DNA of 64,000 bases from Atopobium sp. Its GTDB lineage: Bacteria; Actinomycetota; Coriobacteriia; Coriobacteriales; Atopobiaceae. Location of the stretch: contig JABZHC010000001.1 in assembly GCA_015259035.1 (NCBI GenBank), positions 1 to 64,000 on the forward strand, written 5' to 3'. Both the position numbers and the translations under genes were made by a program. Below, in pieces: positions 36,706 to 45,566 of this stretch (the first letter of the stretch is position 1; every line of letters begins with the position of its first letter). The notes below the pieces were generated by a model. That model saw only the letters and a list, made by a program, of their open reading frames with translations, was not told the origin of the DNA and did no database searches.

Positions 36706-37446
36706 TTACTCAGCAGCTGGGGTCTCGGACTCAGCGCCCATCTCTTCAGCAGAAATCTGCTCCTTGCCGCTACCTGCAAGAATTGCGTCTGCAGCAAGCT
36801 GGCACATAAGAGAAATGGAACGAATAGCATCGTCATTTGCAGGAATGCCGTAATCAACAACATCTGGATCAGAGTTGGTGTCAAGCAGGGAGACAACTGG
36901 AATGTGAAGACGGTTTGCCTCACGGATTGCGTTCTCTTCACGCTTGGAATCAACAACAAAGAGAGCCTGTGGAAGAGAAGTCATATCACGGACGCCACCG
37001 AGGTTAAGCTGAAGCTTCAGAAGCTCCTTGTTCTTAAGAGCCTGCTCCTTCTTAGGAAGAGTTGCCATACGGCCATCCTCTACCATTGCCTCAAGCTCCT
37101 CAAGGCGCTTGATGCGGGAACGCATGGTGACAAAGTTGGTGAGCATACCGCCAAGCCAACGCTGGTTGATGTAAGGCATGTTTGCACGAGCTGCCTCAGT
37201 AGCGATTGGCTCCTGAGCCTGCTTCTTGGTGCCGACGAAGAGAACGCGGCCACCCTTAGATGCAACATTCTTCAGGAAAGTGTAAGCAGCGTCTGCGCCA
37301 AGCATGGTCTGCTTAAGGTCAAGAATGTAAATGCCGTTACGATCACCAAAGATGTATGGCTTCATCTTAGGGTTCCAACGACGAGTCTGGTGACCATAGT
37401 GGCAACCAGCATCCAGAAGAGTCTGAATAGTAATCTTTGCAGCCAT
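36706..37446 (-). CDS. rpsB: 30S ribosomal protein S2
   Basis: The 246-residue S2 shows TIQTLLDAGCHYGHQTRRWNP, IYILDLKQT, GTKKQAQEPI, NQRWLGGMLTNF and the C-terminal RSISLMCQLAADAIL. I chose the ATG at 37446, five bases after GGAGG; an ATG four codons upstream lies within this site. It is the first gene of rpsB-tsf. Confidence 0.98.
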   Translation of the reverse strand: MAAKITIQTLLDAGCHYGHQTRRWNPKMKPYIFGDRNGIYILDLKQTMLGADAAYTFLKNVASKGGRVLFVGTKKQAQEPIATEAARANMPYINQRWLGGMLTNFVTMRSRIKRLEELEAMVEDGRMATLPKKEQALKNKELLKLQLNLGGVRDMTSLPQALFVVDSKREENAIREANRLHIPVVSLLDTNSDPDVVDYGIPANDDAIRSISLMCQLAADAILAGSGKEQISAEEMGAESETPAAE

Positions 37447-37717
37447 TTTTACCTCCATTGGTTGTTCCTCCGTACGAGTTCAAGCCTTGTTAAAACCACC
37501 CAACACCTGGCTTAGCGTTAGGCACCACGGCAAACAAGTAGTCGTACGTGCGATTTTGTGCTGTTTGGTAACAGCATGTTGTGCTTCTACACAACTTTTG
37601 AAAGTATAGCAGGAAAACAAGGGTTGCGTCTATAAAGAATTTAGACCATAACCTCTACAAATACTGCGTAAATGCATCAAACTTATTTGCGCAAGATATT
37701 TCACAACAACGTTCAGC
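37447..37717. other. Promoter/leader region of rpsB
   Basis: This 271-base non-coding gap lies between xerC and rpsB. On the minus strand there is a good -10 candidate TATACT at 37603-37608 with TG in front (TGCTATACT), but only a weak -35. That would give an rpsB leader of roughly 150 bases with several short inverted repeats. It could host autoregulation by S2, but I cannot match a known leader motif. Confidence 0.45.
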
Positions 37718-38644
37718 TTATTTTGATCTTGGATGAGCTGCTTTTGCCGCTTCTTTAAGCCTATCAACTGACAAATGCGTATACACCTGCGTAGTTGAGA
37801 GCGACTCATGACCTAAAAGTTCCTGGACAATACGCAAGTCTGCTCCACCGCCAAGAAGCTCCGTGGCGTACGTATGCCTCATTGCATGTGGAGAAAGTGA
37901 GCTGTCTAGTCCTGCAGCCGCTAAATACGACGAGAAAACCTTGCGTAAAGAATCAGCGCTCATGTCATTTCCTCTGACAGAAATAAAGAGAGCTGAGTGT
38001 GTACGGCCTGTTTTGTCTTTTAACAAGAGCGTAGGACGAGAAGACCTAAGGTACTTCTTAAGCCACTCAATCGCAGACTCATATAACGGAACAATTCTCT
38101 CTTTAGAGCCTTTACCAAAGAGACGTACAGTTCCATTTTGTAAATCGACCTGCTCAAGTTTAAGCGTTGCTACCTCAGAAATACGAGCTCCTGTTGCATA
38201 CAAGAACTCAAGAAATGCTCTATCTCTCAGACCTACCGCAGTTGAAACATCACATGATTCCAAAAGCCTATTTACATCAGAGTCAGTCATGGTGTGTGGA
38301 AGATTGCGTGGCGCTCGAGGATTACTAAGTGCAAGAGCGGGGTCAGTTGCAATCAGTTTTTCTCGCTGCATCCACTTGTAGAAACCACGTAATGCAGACA
38401 GGTGTCTGTTAAGCGTTTTAGCAGAATATTGAGCTTGTTTGAGGTAAGCTAAATACAAGCGAAGGTTTCTGTGATCAACCTTAGTTACCTCCACGCCTTC
38501 CCTACTGCACCACTGCTCAAATGCTAAAAGATCAGTTTGATATGACCTTAAAGTATTCTCAGAAAGATTCCTAACCTTGCTTAAATACTCAATAAATTGT
38601 TCAACGTGACTTTTCTGCACTTTAGAAATGCCCACATTAATCAC
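37718..38644 (-). CDS. xerC: Tyrosine recombinase XerC/XerD family
   Basis: The 308-residue tyrosine recombinase probably resolves chromosome dimers. The N-terminal SAM-like domain has VRNLSENTLRSYQTDLLAF. The catalytic residues are visible: Arg in LYATGARISEVATL, Lys in GKGSKERIVP, HxxR in LSPHAMRHTYATELL and GHESLSTTQVYTHLS with the Tyr nucleophile. The GTG start overlaps the trmFO stop. The trmFO-xerC adjacency and lack of phage genes argue for a housekeeping Xer, not an integrase. Confidence 0.94.
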   Translation of the reverse strand: MINVGISKVQKSHVEQFIEYLSKVRNLSENTLRSYQTDLLAFEQWCSREGVEVTKVDHRNLRLYLAYLKQAQYSAKTLNRHLSALRGFYKWMQREKLIATDPALALSNPRAPRNLPHTMTDSDVNRLLESCDVSTAVGLRDRAFLEFLYATGARISEVATLKLEQVDLQNGTVRLFGKGSKERIVPLYESAIEWLKKYLRSSRPTLLLKDKTGRTHSALFISVRGNDMSADSLRKVFSSYLAAAGLDSSLSPHAMRHTYATELLGGGADLRIVQELLGHESLSTTQVYTHLSVDRLKEAAKAAHPRSK

Positions 38645-39971
38645 GCTTTACACAATCAAAGAGTTCATGGCGAGAGGCAAGATACTCATCAAAATCTTTA
38701 TGAGCGCGCTCCGCCATCTTCTGACGGCGCTCGTCTTTTCTTTTAATGTGCTCGTCCAGTGGCTCAAAAATTCCAAAGTTAACATGCATGGGCTGGTAAT
38801 CTTTGGTGTTTGGGTTTGTTGCATATCCCACAAGAGAGCCAAACGAGGTTGTTAAAGGAAGCTTGACTTCCTCTGTACCCAACAGACGCGCATACATGTT
38901 GAGTGCTGCAAGCAAGCCTGAGGCAATCGCCTCAACATAGCCTTCTGTACCTGTAATTTGACCTGCGAGAATAGTAGAAGTGCCAGGAATTCCAAATGAC
39001 CTATCAAGCGCATGAGGAGAATCAACAAAAGAGTTTCTATGCATGACGCCATAGCGGACGAACTCAGCATTCTCCAGACCTGGGATGAGCGTAAATACGC
39101 GTTTTTGCTCTCCCCACGTGAGGTTTGTTTGAAAACCTACCAGATTAAATGCTGTTTTAGCTGTATTTTCTGCACGAAGCTGAACTGCCGCCCAGGGACG
39201 TTTACCTGTTCTGGGATCAATAAGTCCAACAGGTTTTAGTGCTCCAAACCTAATGGAATCATGTCCTGTTCTTGCCACTTCCTCAATAGGCTGACATGCC
39301 TGGAACAAATCGGATTGCTCAAAATCGTGTCCGATAACACGTTTAGCAGCCAGCAACTCCTCTACAAATGTGTCGTATTCATCTTTAATCATAGGGCAAT
39401 TAAGGTAATCGCCAATTCCTAAATCCTCATAACGAGACTGGGAGAATGCAATTGAACGGTCGATTGACTCTTCAGACACAATGGGCGCTGCTGCATCAAA
39501 AAACGACATTCTGTCAGTTCCCACACGCATAGAAATGGCCTGATATAAGCTATCAGAACACAGAGGACCTGCGGCGATAACTGTTGGCTCATCAGTTAGC
39601 TCTGTAACCTCGGCATGAGTCACAGAAATGTTGGGGTGGTTTTTAATCTGCTCAGTTACAGCTTTTGAAAACTCTTCCCTATTTACCGCAAGTGCGCCAC
39701 CTGCAGGAACGGAGTTTTCCTCTGCTATACGAAGCAGAAAACTACCCATCTTCTTAAGCTCAGACTTTAAAATTCCAGCTGCAGAATCTTCTTTGGTAGA
39801 TTTCAAAGAGTTGGAACAGACCAGCTCAGCAAACATGTCTGTGTGATGTGCTGGAGAAGAAACAACAGGACGCTGCTCAATGAGCTCTACAGAAATACCA
39901 CGAGAAGCAAGCTGTAAGGCACATTCACTTCCAGCTAAACCAGCGCCTACTACAGTAACTTTTTGTGTCAT
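38637..39971 (-). CDS. trmFO: Methylenetetrahydrofolate-tRNA-(uracil-5-)-methyltransferase
   Basis: The 444-residue FAD enzyme methylates U54 in the tRNA T-loop with methylene-THF, the route of most Gram-positive bacteria. The N-terminal FAD motif is VTVVGAGLAGSECALQLA, followed by HHTDMFAELVCSNSLKS with the substrate-binding Cys region. Downstream it has the catalytic-site segment FSQSRYEDLGIGDYLNCP and NLVGFQTNLTWGEQKRVF. It lies 17 bases after dprA. Confidence 0.97.
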   Translation of the reverse strand: MTQKVTVVGAGLAGSECALQLASRGISVELIEQRPVVSSPAHHTDMFAELVCSNSLKSTKEDSAAGILKSELKKMGSFLLRIAEENSVPAGGALAVNREEFSKAVTEQIKNHPNISVTHAEVTELTDEPTVIAAGPLCSDSLYQAISMRVGTDRMSFFDAAAPIVSEESIDRSIAFSQSRYEDLGIGDYLNCPMIKDEYDTFVEELLAAKRVIGHDFEQSDLFQACQPIEEVARTGHDSIRFGALKPVGLIDPRTGKRPWAAVQLRAENTAKTAFNLVGFQTNLTWGEQKRVFTLIPGLENAEFVRYGVMHRNSFVDSPHALDRSFGIPGTSTILAGQITGTEGYVEAIASGLLAALNMYARLLGTEEVKLPLTTSFGSLVGYATNPNTKDYQPMHVNFGIFEPLDEHIKRKDERRQKMAERAHKDFDEYLASRHELFDCVKRD

Positions 39972-39988
39972 TTTTCACCTATCACACA

Positions 39989-40864
39989 CTACGAGTCCAA
40001 ATAAAAGTCTTTAGAAGGAGTATACCTTCCATCCGGTAATCTTTTTACCATTCCACGAGCTTCATAATCAGTTAGAGAATTTAGTACGGTAAGTACGTTT
40101 TCTGATAACCTCCATGCAAGCTCTTCTGGTCTTGAAGGAGAAGCGATAAGTGCAGATAAAAGTGGCGTGAGCTTCTTGTCTTGCTTTATTTGTTCCTGAA
40201 CCAAGCAATCAAAATCTAAAGAAATTGCAAGGCCTAACGAAGTCTCATCAGGAATAATTTGAGCACCTTCAGCAATTAGTCTATTAGTGCCAGCAGAAGC
40301 TGGAGAAAAGATAGACCCAGGTATTGCATAAATAGTTTTACCAAGTGAGTTAGCAAATTCTGCAGTACTCATGGTGCCCGAGCAAAGTCCTGCTTCCGTT
40401 ACCAGAAGCACTTTTCCTAACGCTGCAATTACTGCATTTCTCCTGGGAAACGCATAGCGCCTAGGCGGTGTCCCCCACCTATCTAAAGATATAACCGCTC
40501 CTCTTCTTTCTCGTGCAGCTTCAAAAAGATCTAGCGATGTAGTTGGATACGTCACATCAGCGCCACAACCTGCTACTACAACGGTTTTTCCGCCAGCATT
40601 AAGCGCAGACATGCCCGCAGTGTAGTCGCAGCCAAGCGCTCCTCCAGATACCACCACAATATTGTTATCTGCAGCGCATCTGCCAGCCATTTCTGCAATT
40701 GCCATGCCGTATGGAGTGGCTCTACGAGCCCCAATTACAGACATACAAGGTGCTTGCAAAACGCTTCTATCCCCTATTCCATAAATCACTTCAGGTGGAT
40801 GGTTGAGCAGTAGCAGCTCTTTTGGATAATCCTCGTCTTCTGATGAAATCTCCCATCTCTCCAT
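39989..40864 (-). CDS. dprA: DprA-like DNA-processing protein
   Basis: The 291-residue Rossmann-fold protein loads RecA on incoming single-stranded DNA during transformation. Motifs are IGARRATPYG, VVSGGALGCDYTAGMSAL, GTPPRRYAFPRRNAVIAAL and LGKTIYAIPGSI, with a C-terminal DprA-type winged helix region (about 220-290). The usual SGxAxGID..AH motif is diverged here, with Cys replacing Ile and no His. The protein is short at the N-terminus compared with SAM-containing forms. It lies two bases after comM in the competence operon. Confidence 0.92.
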   Translation of the reverse strand: MERWEISSEDEDYPKELLLLNHPPEVIYGIGDRSVLQAPCMSVIGARRATPYGMAIAEMAGRCAADNNIVVVSGGALGCDYTAGMSALNAGGKTVVVAGCGADVTYPTTSLDLFEAARERRGAVISLDRWGTPPRRYAFPRRNAVIAALGKVLLVTEAGLCSGTMSTAEFANSLGKTIYAIPGSIFSPASAGTNRLIAEGAQIIPDETSLGLAISLDFDCLVQEQIKQDKKLTPLLSALIASPSRPEELAWRLSENVLTVLNSLTDYEARGMVKRLPDGRYTPSKDFYLDS

Positions 40865-40866
40865 TG

Positions 40867-42363
40867 CTACTCCAAAGAACGAGACCTATAAGCCACAGCC
40901 TCAGATACGTCGTCTTTTGTCACTTTTTTATGGTGAGCAATATCTGCGATTGTCCGTGCAACTCTGCAGGTACGCGTTATTGCCCTACCTCCTAAATGAA
41001 GTCCTCGAGCAAATCTATGCAATAGTTGCAACGCTGACTCATCAAAACTCTCCACGTACTTTTGGCGAGAAGTGCTTTCCACTCCACGGGTTTCTCGCCA
41101 AGAGGCAAAATCTCTACCGGAAATAACAAGAGAGCGCATACCTGCTGAAGTGAGTCCTAGCTCACCTTGAATTACTCGATCAGAAGAAGGTCGAGCTACA
41201 TCACACACAATATCTATTCGATCCATTAAAGGACCTCCAATTTTTGATTGATACGTAGAAATCTTTCCTGGAGAGCACTTGCAGGTGTGAGTTTTATCTC
41301 CAAAGTATCCGCAGGGACAGGGATTAGCTGCAGCGATAAGCTGGAACTGAGAAGGAAACTTATAGATACCATCCACTCGCGCAAGACGTACATATCCATC
41401 TTCGATTGGCTGACGTAAAACCTGCAGCGTATTAGAAGCAAACTCGGGCAGCTCATCTAAAAAGAGCACGCCTTTATGGGCAAGAGAAATTTCGCCTGGG
41501 ATGACAGGTCTGCCACCTCCAATCATGCCTGCTACAGAAGCTGAATGATGAGGAGACCTAAAAGGCCGTACACCTGCTTGAATAGAATCTGTTTCACACC
41601 CCGCTACAGAATGTATGAGCAATACCTCATCACGCTCTTCTTTAGAGAGCTCTGGGAGGATAGTTGGAATTCTTTTAGCAAGCATGGTTTTACCTGCACC
41701 TGGCGGGCCAATCATGAGCATCCCCAGGTTTCCTGTGGCTGCGATTACGATAGCTCGTTTGACTAATTCTTGATCAATAACCTCTTCAAAATCTAAGTTA
41801 TCGCTCAGAACCGTGTTGTCTACCTTGTGCTGGCGTTGAGCTAAAGGCTTACAAAATGATTGATCTCTTAAGCTCAGATTAAGCAGCGATTGGATTCCAA
41901 TAACATGATTCCAGTCAGAGCCAAACAAATTGCAGTCCGAAGAAGAAATAAGCTTCATCCCTAGCTTCTTAGCAAGCATTGCATACGCTGCCATACCTCT
42001 AACTGAAGAGATCTTTCCATTTAATGAAAGTTCTCCAACAAACAACCTGTTGTGCACAATCTCTTGAGGAATCTGTCCAGTAGCTGCAAGAATAGCAACA
42101 GCTATAGGCAAATCAAATCCCGTGCCTGTCTTCTTTATATCCGCAGGTGTCAGATTGATTGTTACCAACAATCGAGGAATGGTAAATCCGGCGGCTTTTA
42201 ATGAGCAGCGTACACGAGAGCGAGATTCCATAATGGAGCTGTCGGGCATACCTACGATAGTAATTCCAGGTATGCCACCTGAAATACCCACTTCAACATC
42301 TACAGGAATTGCCTCAATCCCTCTTAGAGTTGCCGTGTGAACGCAGATGGTTGCTTGGCTCAT
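40867..42363 (-). CDS. comM: ComM/YifB-like Mg-chelatase-family AAA+ ATPase
   Basis: The 498-residue protein has an N-terminal ChlI-like domain (VDVEVGISGGIPGITIVGMPD), then an AAA+ domain with Walker A GPPGAGKTMLAKR, Walker B LFLDELPEF and the SPHHSASVAGMIGGG segment. A C-terminal domain follows with ARTIADI. In other bacteria ComM is a branch-migration helicase that helps integrate transforming DNA. It overlaps yraN by ATGA. An inverted pair of the GGCGAGAA octamer lies inside its coding sequence (41064-41099). Confidence 0.94.
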   Translation of the reverse strand: MSQATICVHTATLRGIEAIPVDVEVGISGGIPGITIVGMPDSSIMESRSRVRCSLKAAGFTIPRLLVTINLTPADIKKTGTGFDLPIAVAILAATGQIPQEIVHNRLFVGELSLNGKISSVRGMAAYAMLAKKLGMKLISSSDCNLFGSDWNHVIGIQSLLNLSLRDQSFCKPLAQRQHKVDNTVLSDNLDFEEVIDQELVKRAIVIAATGNLGMLMIGPPGAGKTMLAKRIPTILPELSKEERDEVLLIHSVAGCETDSIQAGVRPFRSPHHSASVAGMIGGGRPVIPGEISLAHKGVLFLDELPEFASNTLQVLRQPIEDGYVRLARVDGIYKFPSQFQLIAAANPCPCGYFGDKTHTCKCSPGKISTYQSKIGGPLMDRIDIVCDVARPSSDRVIQGELGLTSAGMRSLVISGRDFASWRETRGVESTSRQKYVESFDESALQLLHRFARGLHLGGRAITRTCRVARTIADIAHHKKVTKDDVSEAVAYRSRSLE

Positions 42364-42878
42364 TGCTCATCCCAGCTAAAAGCCCCAATTAAATGCCTCA
42401 AGCTTGCTGTACTTGGGGCCACCAAATTGATGGCAACAACATCAAATCTAATTGAGGTGAGCGCTGGATGAAGTGCTGCATACATAAGCGCAAGTGTCCT
42501 GTATTTTTCCTGCTTTGCTTTATTTACCGCAAGTTCAGGCATGATGCTGTCGTCTTTGTTTAAGATGCGTCTTGTCTTTACCTCAACAAGCACAACGTTA
42601 TCGCCATCTTGAGCAACAATATCAACCTCACCAATCTGACACGTCCAGTTAGTTTGGATAATTTTGTATCCTCTTTTGATGAGGTATTTTGCAGCAATTT
42701 CCTCGCCCTTCTCGCCAATTTGACGAGAAGACATCTCTTCTAGCGGAATCCTTCCCTCTTGTTCGTCATCCTCTTGAGGACTCTTATCCTGAGTCTTTGG
42801 ATCTTCCTGTGGTACAGGTTTCTCCTCCACCTCGTTAAATGTTGCGTCTGCGTGCTTGCTTGTTTCTTTCTTGCTCAT
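42360..42878 (-). CDS. yraN: YraN/UPF0102 nuclease-like protein with acidic N-terminal extension
   Basis: The 172-residue protein has a C-terminal endonuclease-like fold: GEKGEEIAAKYLIKRGYKI, then GEVDIVAQDGDNVVLVEVKTR, the ExK catalytic pattern of the PD-(D/E)xK family. The first 50 residues are an unusual low-complexity acidic tail (EEKPVPQEDPKTQDK), absent from most members. The ATG at 42878 follows GGAGAG, which lies inside a hairpin. YraN is a frequent neighbour of comM, dprA and rnhB. Its biological role is not settled. Confidence 0.9.
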   Translation of the reverse strand: MSKKETSKHADATFNEVEEKPVPQEDPKTQDKSPQEDDEQEGRIPLEEMSSRQIGEKGEEIAAKYLIKRGYKIIQTNWTCQIGEVDIVAQDGDNVVLVEVKTRRILNKDDSIMPELAVNKAKQEKYRTLALMYAALHPALTSIRFDVVAINLVAPSTASLRHLIGAFSWDEQ

Positions 42879-42904
42879 AACTCTCCTTTCATTGTGGGAG
42901 AGTT
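42879..42904 (-). promoter_or_regulatory. Hairpin sequestering the yraN Shine-Dalgarno
   Basis: On the transcript, AACTCTCC (42897-42904) and GGAGAGTT (42879-42886) form a perfect eight-base stem around a ten-base loop. The 3' arm contains the whole Shine-Dalgarno and ends right at the ATG. When folded, it should hide the ribosome site of the first gene in yraN-comM-dprA-trmFO-xerC. Confidence 0.7.
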
Positions 42905-43009
42905 CAGTTTGCAGGAGCACTTTGACACCAACTTGGCCACTATCTGTCCAAGCAGCGTAATGATTCTGTCGGAACTAAAAAATTTGATGTCATTAATTTG
43001 CGCCTCTAG
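42905..43009. other. Upstream region of the yraN-comM-dprA operon
   Basis: The region between the rnhB terminator and the hairpin should hold the operon promoter. A TTGGAC-like -35 is present near 42935-42950, but I see no good -10. Confidence 0.35.
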
Positions 43010-43044
43010 AAAAAGCCCGTTCAATCCTCTTGGAATGAACGGGC
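43010..43044 (-). terminator. Terminator of rnhB
   Basis: The nine-base stem GCCCGTTCA / TGAACGGGC (43015-43023, 43036-43044) is followed on the minus strand by five T, about 47 bases after the rnhB stop. Confidence 0.88.
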
Positions 43045-43090
43045 GTCTATTTAAATCTGCAAGTTAAACTGATTACTTACATTAGGTGTA

Positions 43091-43864
43091 TTAAAACAGT
43101 CTTTGCGTCTTAACAAAGTTTCCACAAAACGAAGCTCTATGTATAGGAGAAAGTCCCCTCTCACCAATAGCTTCAATGTGTTCAGCAGAAGCATATCCTT
43201 TACATTCTGCCAGGTGATAGCCAGGGTACTCCTCATCGTAGGCCACCATTAAAGCATCTCGTGTTACTTTTGCCACAATTGAGGCAGCGGCAATAGATGC
43301 AATGCGTGCGTCACCCTTAACAAGAGTCTTCTCTTTAGGATGGATGTGCATAGGATTTCCATCAATCAAGACACAGTCAGGCTCAATACCTGTGTTTTTA
43401 ACAGCTTGTAGCATGGCGTCTCTTAGACACTGTGCCATACCAACTTCATCAATCCTTTGAGGCGCAATATGAGCAATGCCAATTGCTGTAGCAATTTCTT
43501 GAATTTGCTCTGCAAGAATCTCTCGCTTTGTTGCGGTCAATTTTTTTGAGTCATTAAGTCCGTAAATAATAGGCTCATCAGGCAGACATACCGTACAAAC
43601 TGTTAAAGGACCAGCTACAGAGCCTCTACCAACCTCATCAACGCCAACAACCAGTCCGCCTCCAGAAAGCTCCTTCTGAAAGCGATACATTTCTTCTACA
43701 CGGGCCTTCTCGGCATGTTCTTTTTCAATACGCTTTTTAGCTGATTCCAACGCTTTGATAACTTGTTTACGAGGATCTTCACTATAACGAGCTATAAGTT
43801 CGTATACCTCAGCCTCTGGAGCATCGCTTAAACGAGCAATTATGTCTTTAGCAGAATCAGCCAT
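43091..43864 (-). CDS. rnhB: Ribonuclease HII
   Basis: The 257-residue enzyme removes RNA from RNA-DNA hybrids and single ribonucleotides. The catalytic DEDD residues are in VVGVDEVGRGSVAGPL, the DCVLIDG strand and ASIAAASIVAKVTRD. A helical N-terminal extension of about 65 residues precedes the core, as in Bacillus RNase HII. I chose the ATG at 43864, with GGAG six bases upstream. It follows rplS after a terminator, with yraN downstream. Confidence 0.96.
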   Translation of the reverse strand: MADSAKDIIARLSDAPEAEVYELIARYSEDPRKQVIKALESAKKRIEKEHAEKARVEEMYRFQKELSGGGLVVGVDEVGRGSVAGPLTVCTVCLPDEPIIYGLNDSKKLTATKREILAEQIQEIATAIGIAHIAPQRIDEVGMAQCLRDAMLQAVKNTGIEPDCVLIDGNPMHIHPKEKTLVKGDARIASIAAASIVAKVTRDALMVAYDEEYPGYHLAECKGYASAEHIEAIGERGLSPIHRASFCGNFVKTQRLF

Positions 43865-43892
43865 GTTTTCTCCAAACCACATGACAATGGTA

Positions 43893-43921
43893 CTAAAAAA
43901 GCCGCCCGAAGGCGGCTTTAA
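43893..43921 (-). terminator. Terminator of rplS
   Basis: The stem AAAGCCGCC / GGCGGCTTT has a TTCG-type tetraloop and a T-run on the minus strand, located 18 bases after the rplS stop. Confidence 0.92.
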
Positions 43922-43938
43922 AGAGCATATGAAGTTGA

Positions 43939-44280
43939 TTAGCGCTTCTCGCGAAGACGAGCAGCCTTACCAACACGATCGCGCAGGAAGTAGAGCTTAG
44001 CGCGGTGAACAACACCGTGGCGAAGAACCTCAAGCTTAGCAATCTTTGGTGAGTGAAGTGGGAAAGTTCGCTCAACACCAATGCCAAAGCTGATCTTACG
44101 AACGGTAAAAGTCTCACGGGAACCCTCGCCGGAAAGACGAATGATGTCACCCTGGAAGACCTGCTCACGAGTACGGTCACCCTCGACAATACGATAGTGA
44201 ACCTTTACGTTGTCACCAACGCGGACCTCAGGAATGTCCTCGCGGATCTGCTGACGCTCAATAGCGCGAATGTAGTCCAT
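43939..44280 (-). CDS. rplS: 50S ribosomal protein L19
   Basis: The 113-residue L19 shows [58 protein letters not shown] and the C-terminal [17 protein letters not shown]. It has its own promoter and terminator. The usual trmD-rplS adjacency is broken here by a block of about eight kilobases. Confidence 0.98.
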   Translation of the reverse strand: MDYIRAIERQQIREDIPEVRVGDNVKVHYRIVEGDRTREQVFQGDIIRLSGEGSRETFTVRKISFGIGVERTFPLHSPKIAKLEVLRHGVVHRAKLYFLRDRVGKAARLREKR

Positions 44281-44341
44281 TGTTTCCTCATCTCTAGAGG
44301 TGCCGACGCCCTTGCGAACGACACATAGTTAACACACAGAC

Positions 44342-44374
44342 GGAAAGTATACGTGAATACTTTCCACTGTACAA
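44342..44374 (-). promoter_or_regulatory. Promoter of rplS with overlapping palindrome
   Basis: On the minus strand, TTGTAC (44369-44374), a 17-base spacer and TATACT (44346-44351) form a strong sigma-70-type promoter about 65 bases before the rplS start. A perfect nine-base inverted repeat, GGAAAGTAT / ATACTTTCC (44342-44350, 44357-44365), covers the -10 and most of the spacer. Confidence 0.75.
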
Positions 44375-44393
44375 GGGTTAGTTTGGATAAAAC

Positions 44394-45452
44394 TTACTTT
44401 ACATATCTTCTTTTACCCCAGGAACGAGGCAAGCGAAGATCTTCAAACACTCTGGTTGCATATCTATCGGTCATACCAGACACGTAATCTGCTACTTGGA
44501 TTTCTGGATGATCAAAGTCATGACACTTATATTCTGCGGGAACCTCATCTAAATGGTTAACAAAGTAATCAAACAGCTCAATGATGAGGTCATATGCCTT
44601 GGGTTCTTCGTATTTTGCGTCTCCTGATGCATACAGATTAGCAAACAGGAATGCTCTCATGGTCATCATAGCGCCCCACATGGAGTCGGTCATTTTAATG
44701 TCGCCTACGCGAGAGCTCTCAGAGACAATATCGTGAACCATGTTTTCAATGCGCTCAGGTGAGCTATTTCCCAACACCTCTCGAGCTTCAGTTGGGAGAT
44801 ACTCCTCTGAAAGAAGTCCTGCTCGTTTTGCGTCATCAATATCGTGTGTTACATACGCAATGCGGTCCGAAATGGCAACAATTCTTCCTTCTGCTGTTTC
44901 TGCACGCAGATTACCTGAATGGCATCTAATACCATCAATAACCTCATGAGAAAGATTAAGACCTTGACCGTCTTTCTCCAGATACTCACAAATACGGGCA
45001 CTCTGCTGATTATGAGCAAAAATATACTCATTTTCTGGAGCATCGGGGTCCATTCCCCTATACAGGCTAATGACGTGCGAAAGCGCCTTCTCGCCAATAT
45101 GGCCAAACGGCGTATGACCTAAATCATGTCCAAGTGCAATTGCCTCAGTCAGGTCTTCGTTTAAGCCAAGAGGACGCGCAATTGAGCGCGCAATCTGCGA
45201 AACCTCAAGCGTATGAATGAGACGAGTCCTATAGTGGTCCCCTTCAGGGGCGAGAAAAACCTGTGTCTTGTGAGCAAGTCTTCTGAAGCTCTTACTGTGC
45301 AGAATACGGTCTCTATCACACTGATAACAGGTACGGTACTGGTCAGGTTCCTCTGCAATCGCACGACCTTTACTTAGGTCAGAAAAAGCTGCTTCAGGAG
45401 ATAAGATTTGATGCTCACGAGCTTCAAGATCTTCTCGTCTAATGGATAACAT
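44394..45452 (-). CDS. dgt: Deoxyguanosinetriphosphate triphosphohydrolase-like HD protein
   Basis: The 352-residue HD-domain phosphohydrolase probably splits dNTPs into deoxynucleoside and triphosphate. Motifs are KSFRRLAHKTQVFLAPEGDHYRTRLIHT with the first His, AIALGHDLGHTPFGHIGE with the HD pair, and a later Asp in ISDRIAYVTHDIDDA. I chose the ATG at 45452, seven bases after a perfect AGGAGG. It is downstream of ppdK, after that gene's terminator. Confidence 0.93.
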   Translation of the reverse strand: MLSIRREDLEAREHQILSPEAAFSDLSKGRAIAEEPDQYRTCYQCDRDRILHSKSFRRLAHKTQVFLAPEGDHYRTRLIHTLEVSQIARSIARPLGLNEDLTEAIALGHDLGHTPFGHIGEKALSHVISLYRGMDPDAPENEYIFAHNQQSARICEYLEKDGQGLNLSHEVIDGIRCHSGNLRAETAEGRIVAISDRIAYVTHDIDDAKRAGLLSEEYLPTEAREVLGNSSPERIENMVHDIVSESSRVGDIKMTDSMWGAMMTMRAFLFANLYASGDAKYEEPKAYDLIIELFDYFVNHLDEVPAEYKCHDFDHPEIQVADYVSGMTDRYATRVFEDLRLPRSWGKRRYVK

Positions 45453-45508
45453 AGAACCTCCTTGTACCTGCATCTTTACCTCATAATAGCAGGATATTAC
45501 TATCTAGC

Positions 45509-45536
45509 AAAAGAGGGCGACCGAAGCCGCCCTCTA
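45509..45536 (-). terminator. Terminator of ppdK
   Basis: The stem AGAGGGCG / CGCCCTCT with one bulge is followed by TTTT on the minus strand, about 30 bases after the ppdK stop. Confidence 0.85.
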
Positions 45537-45566
45537 GAGTTTGTTGCAGTGTATCTAGAAGAAAAC

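Noticed and set aside
37718..38644. Phage or island integrase
   Set aside because: The gene is a XerC-type recombinase in a housekeeping operon after trmFO; no attachment repeats, phage genes or nearby tRNA scar were seen.
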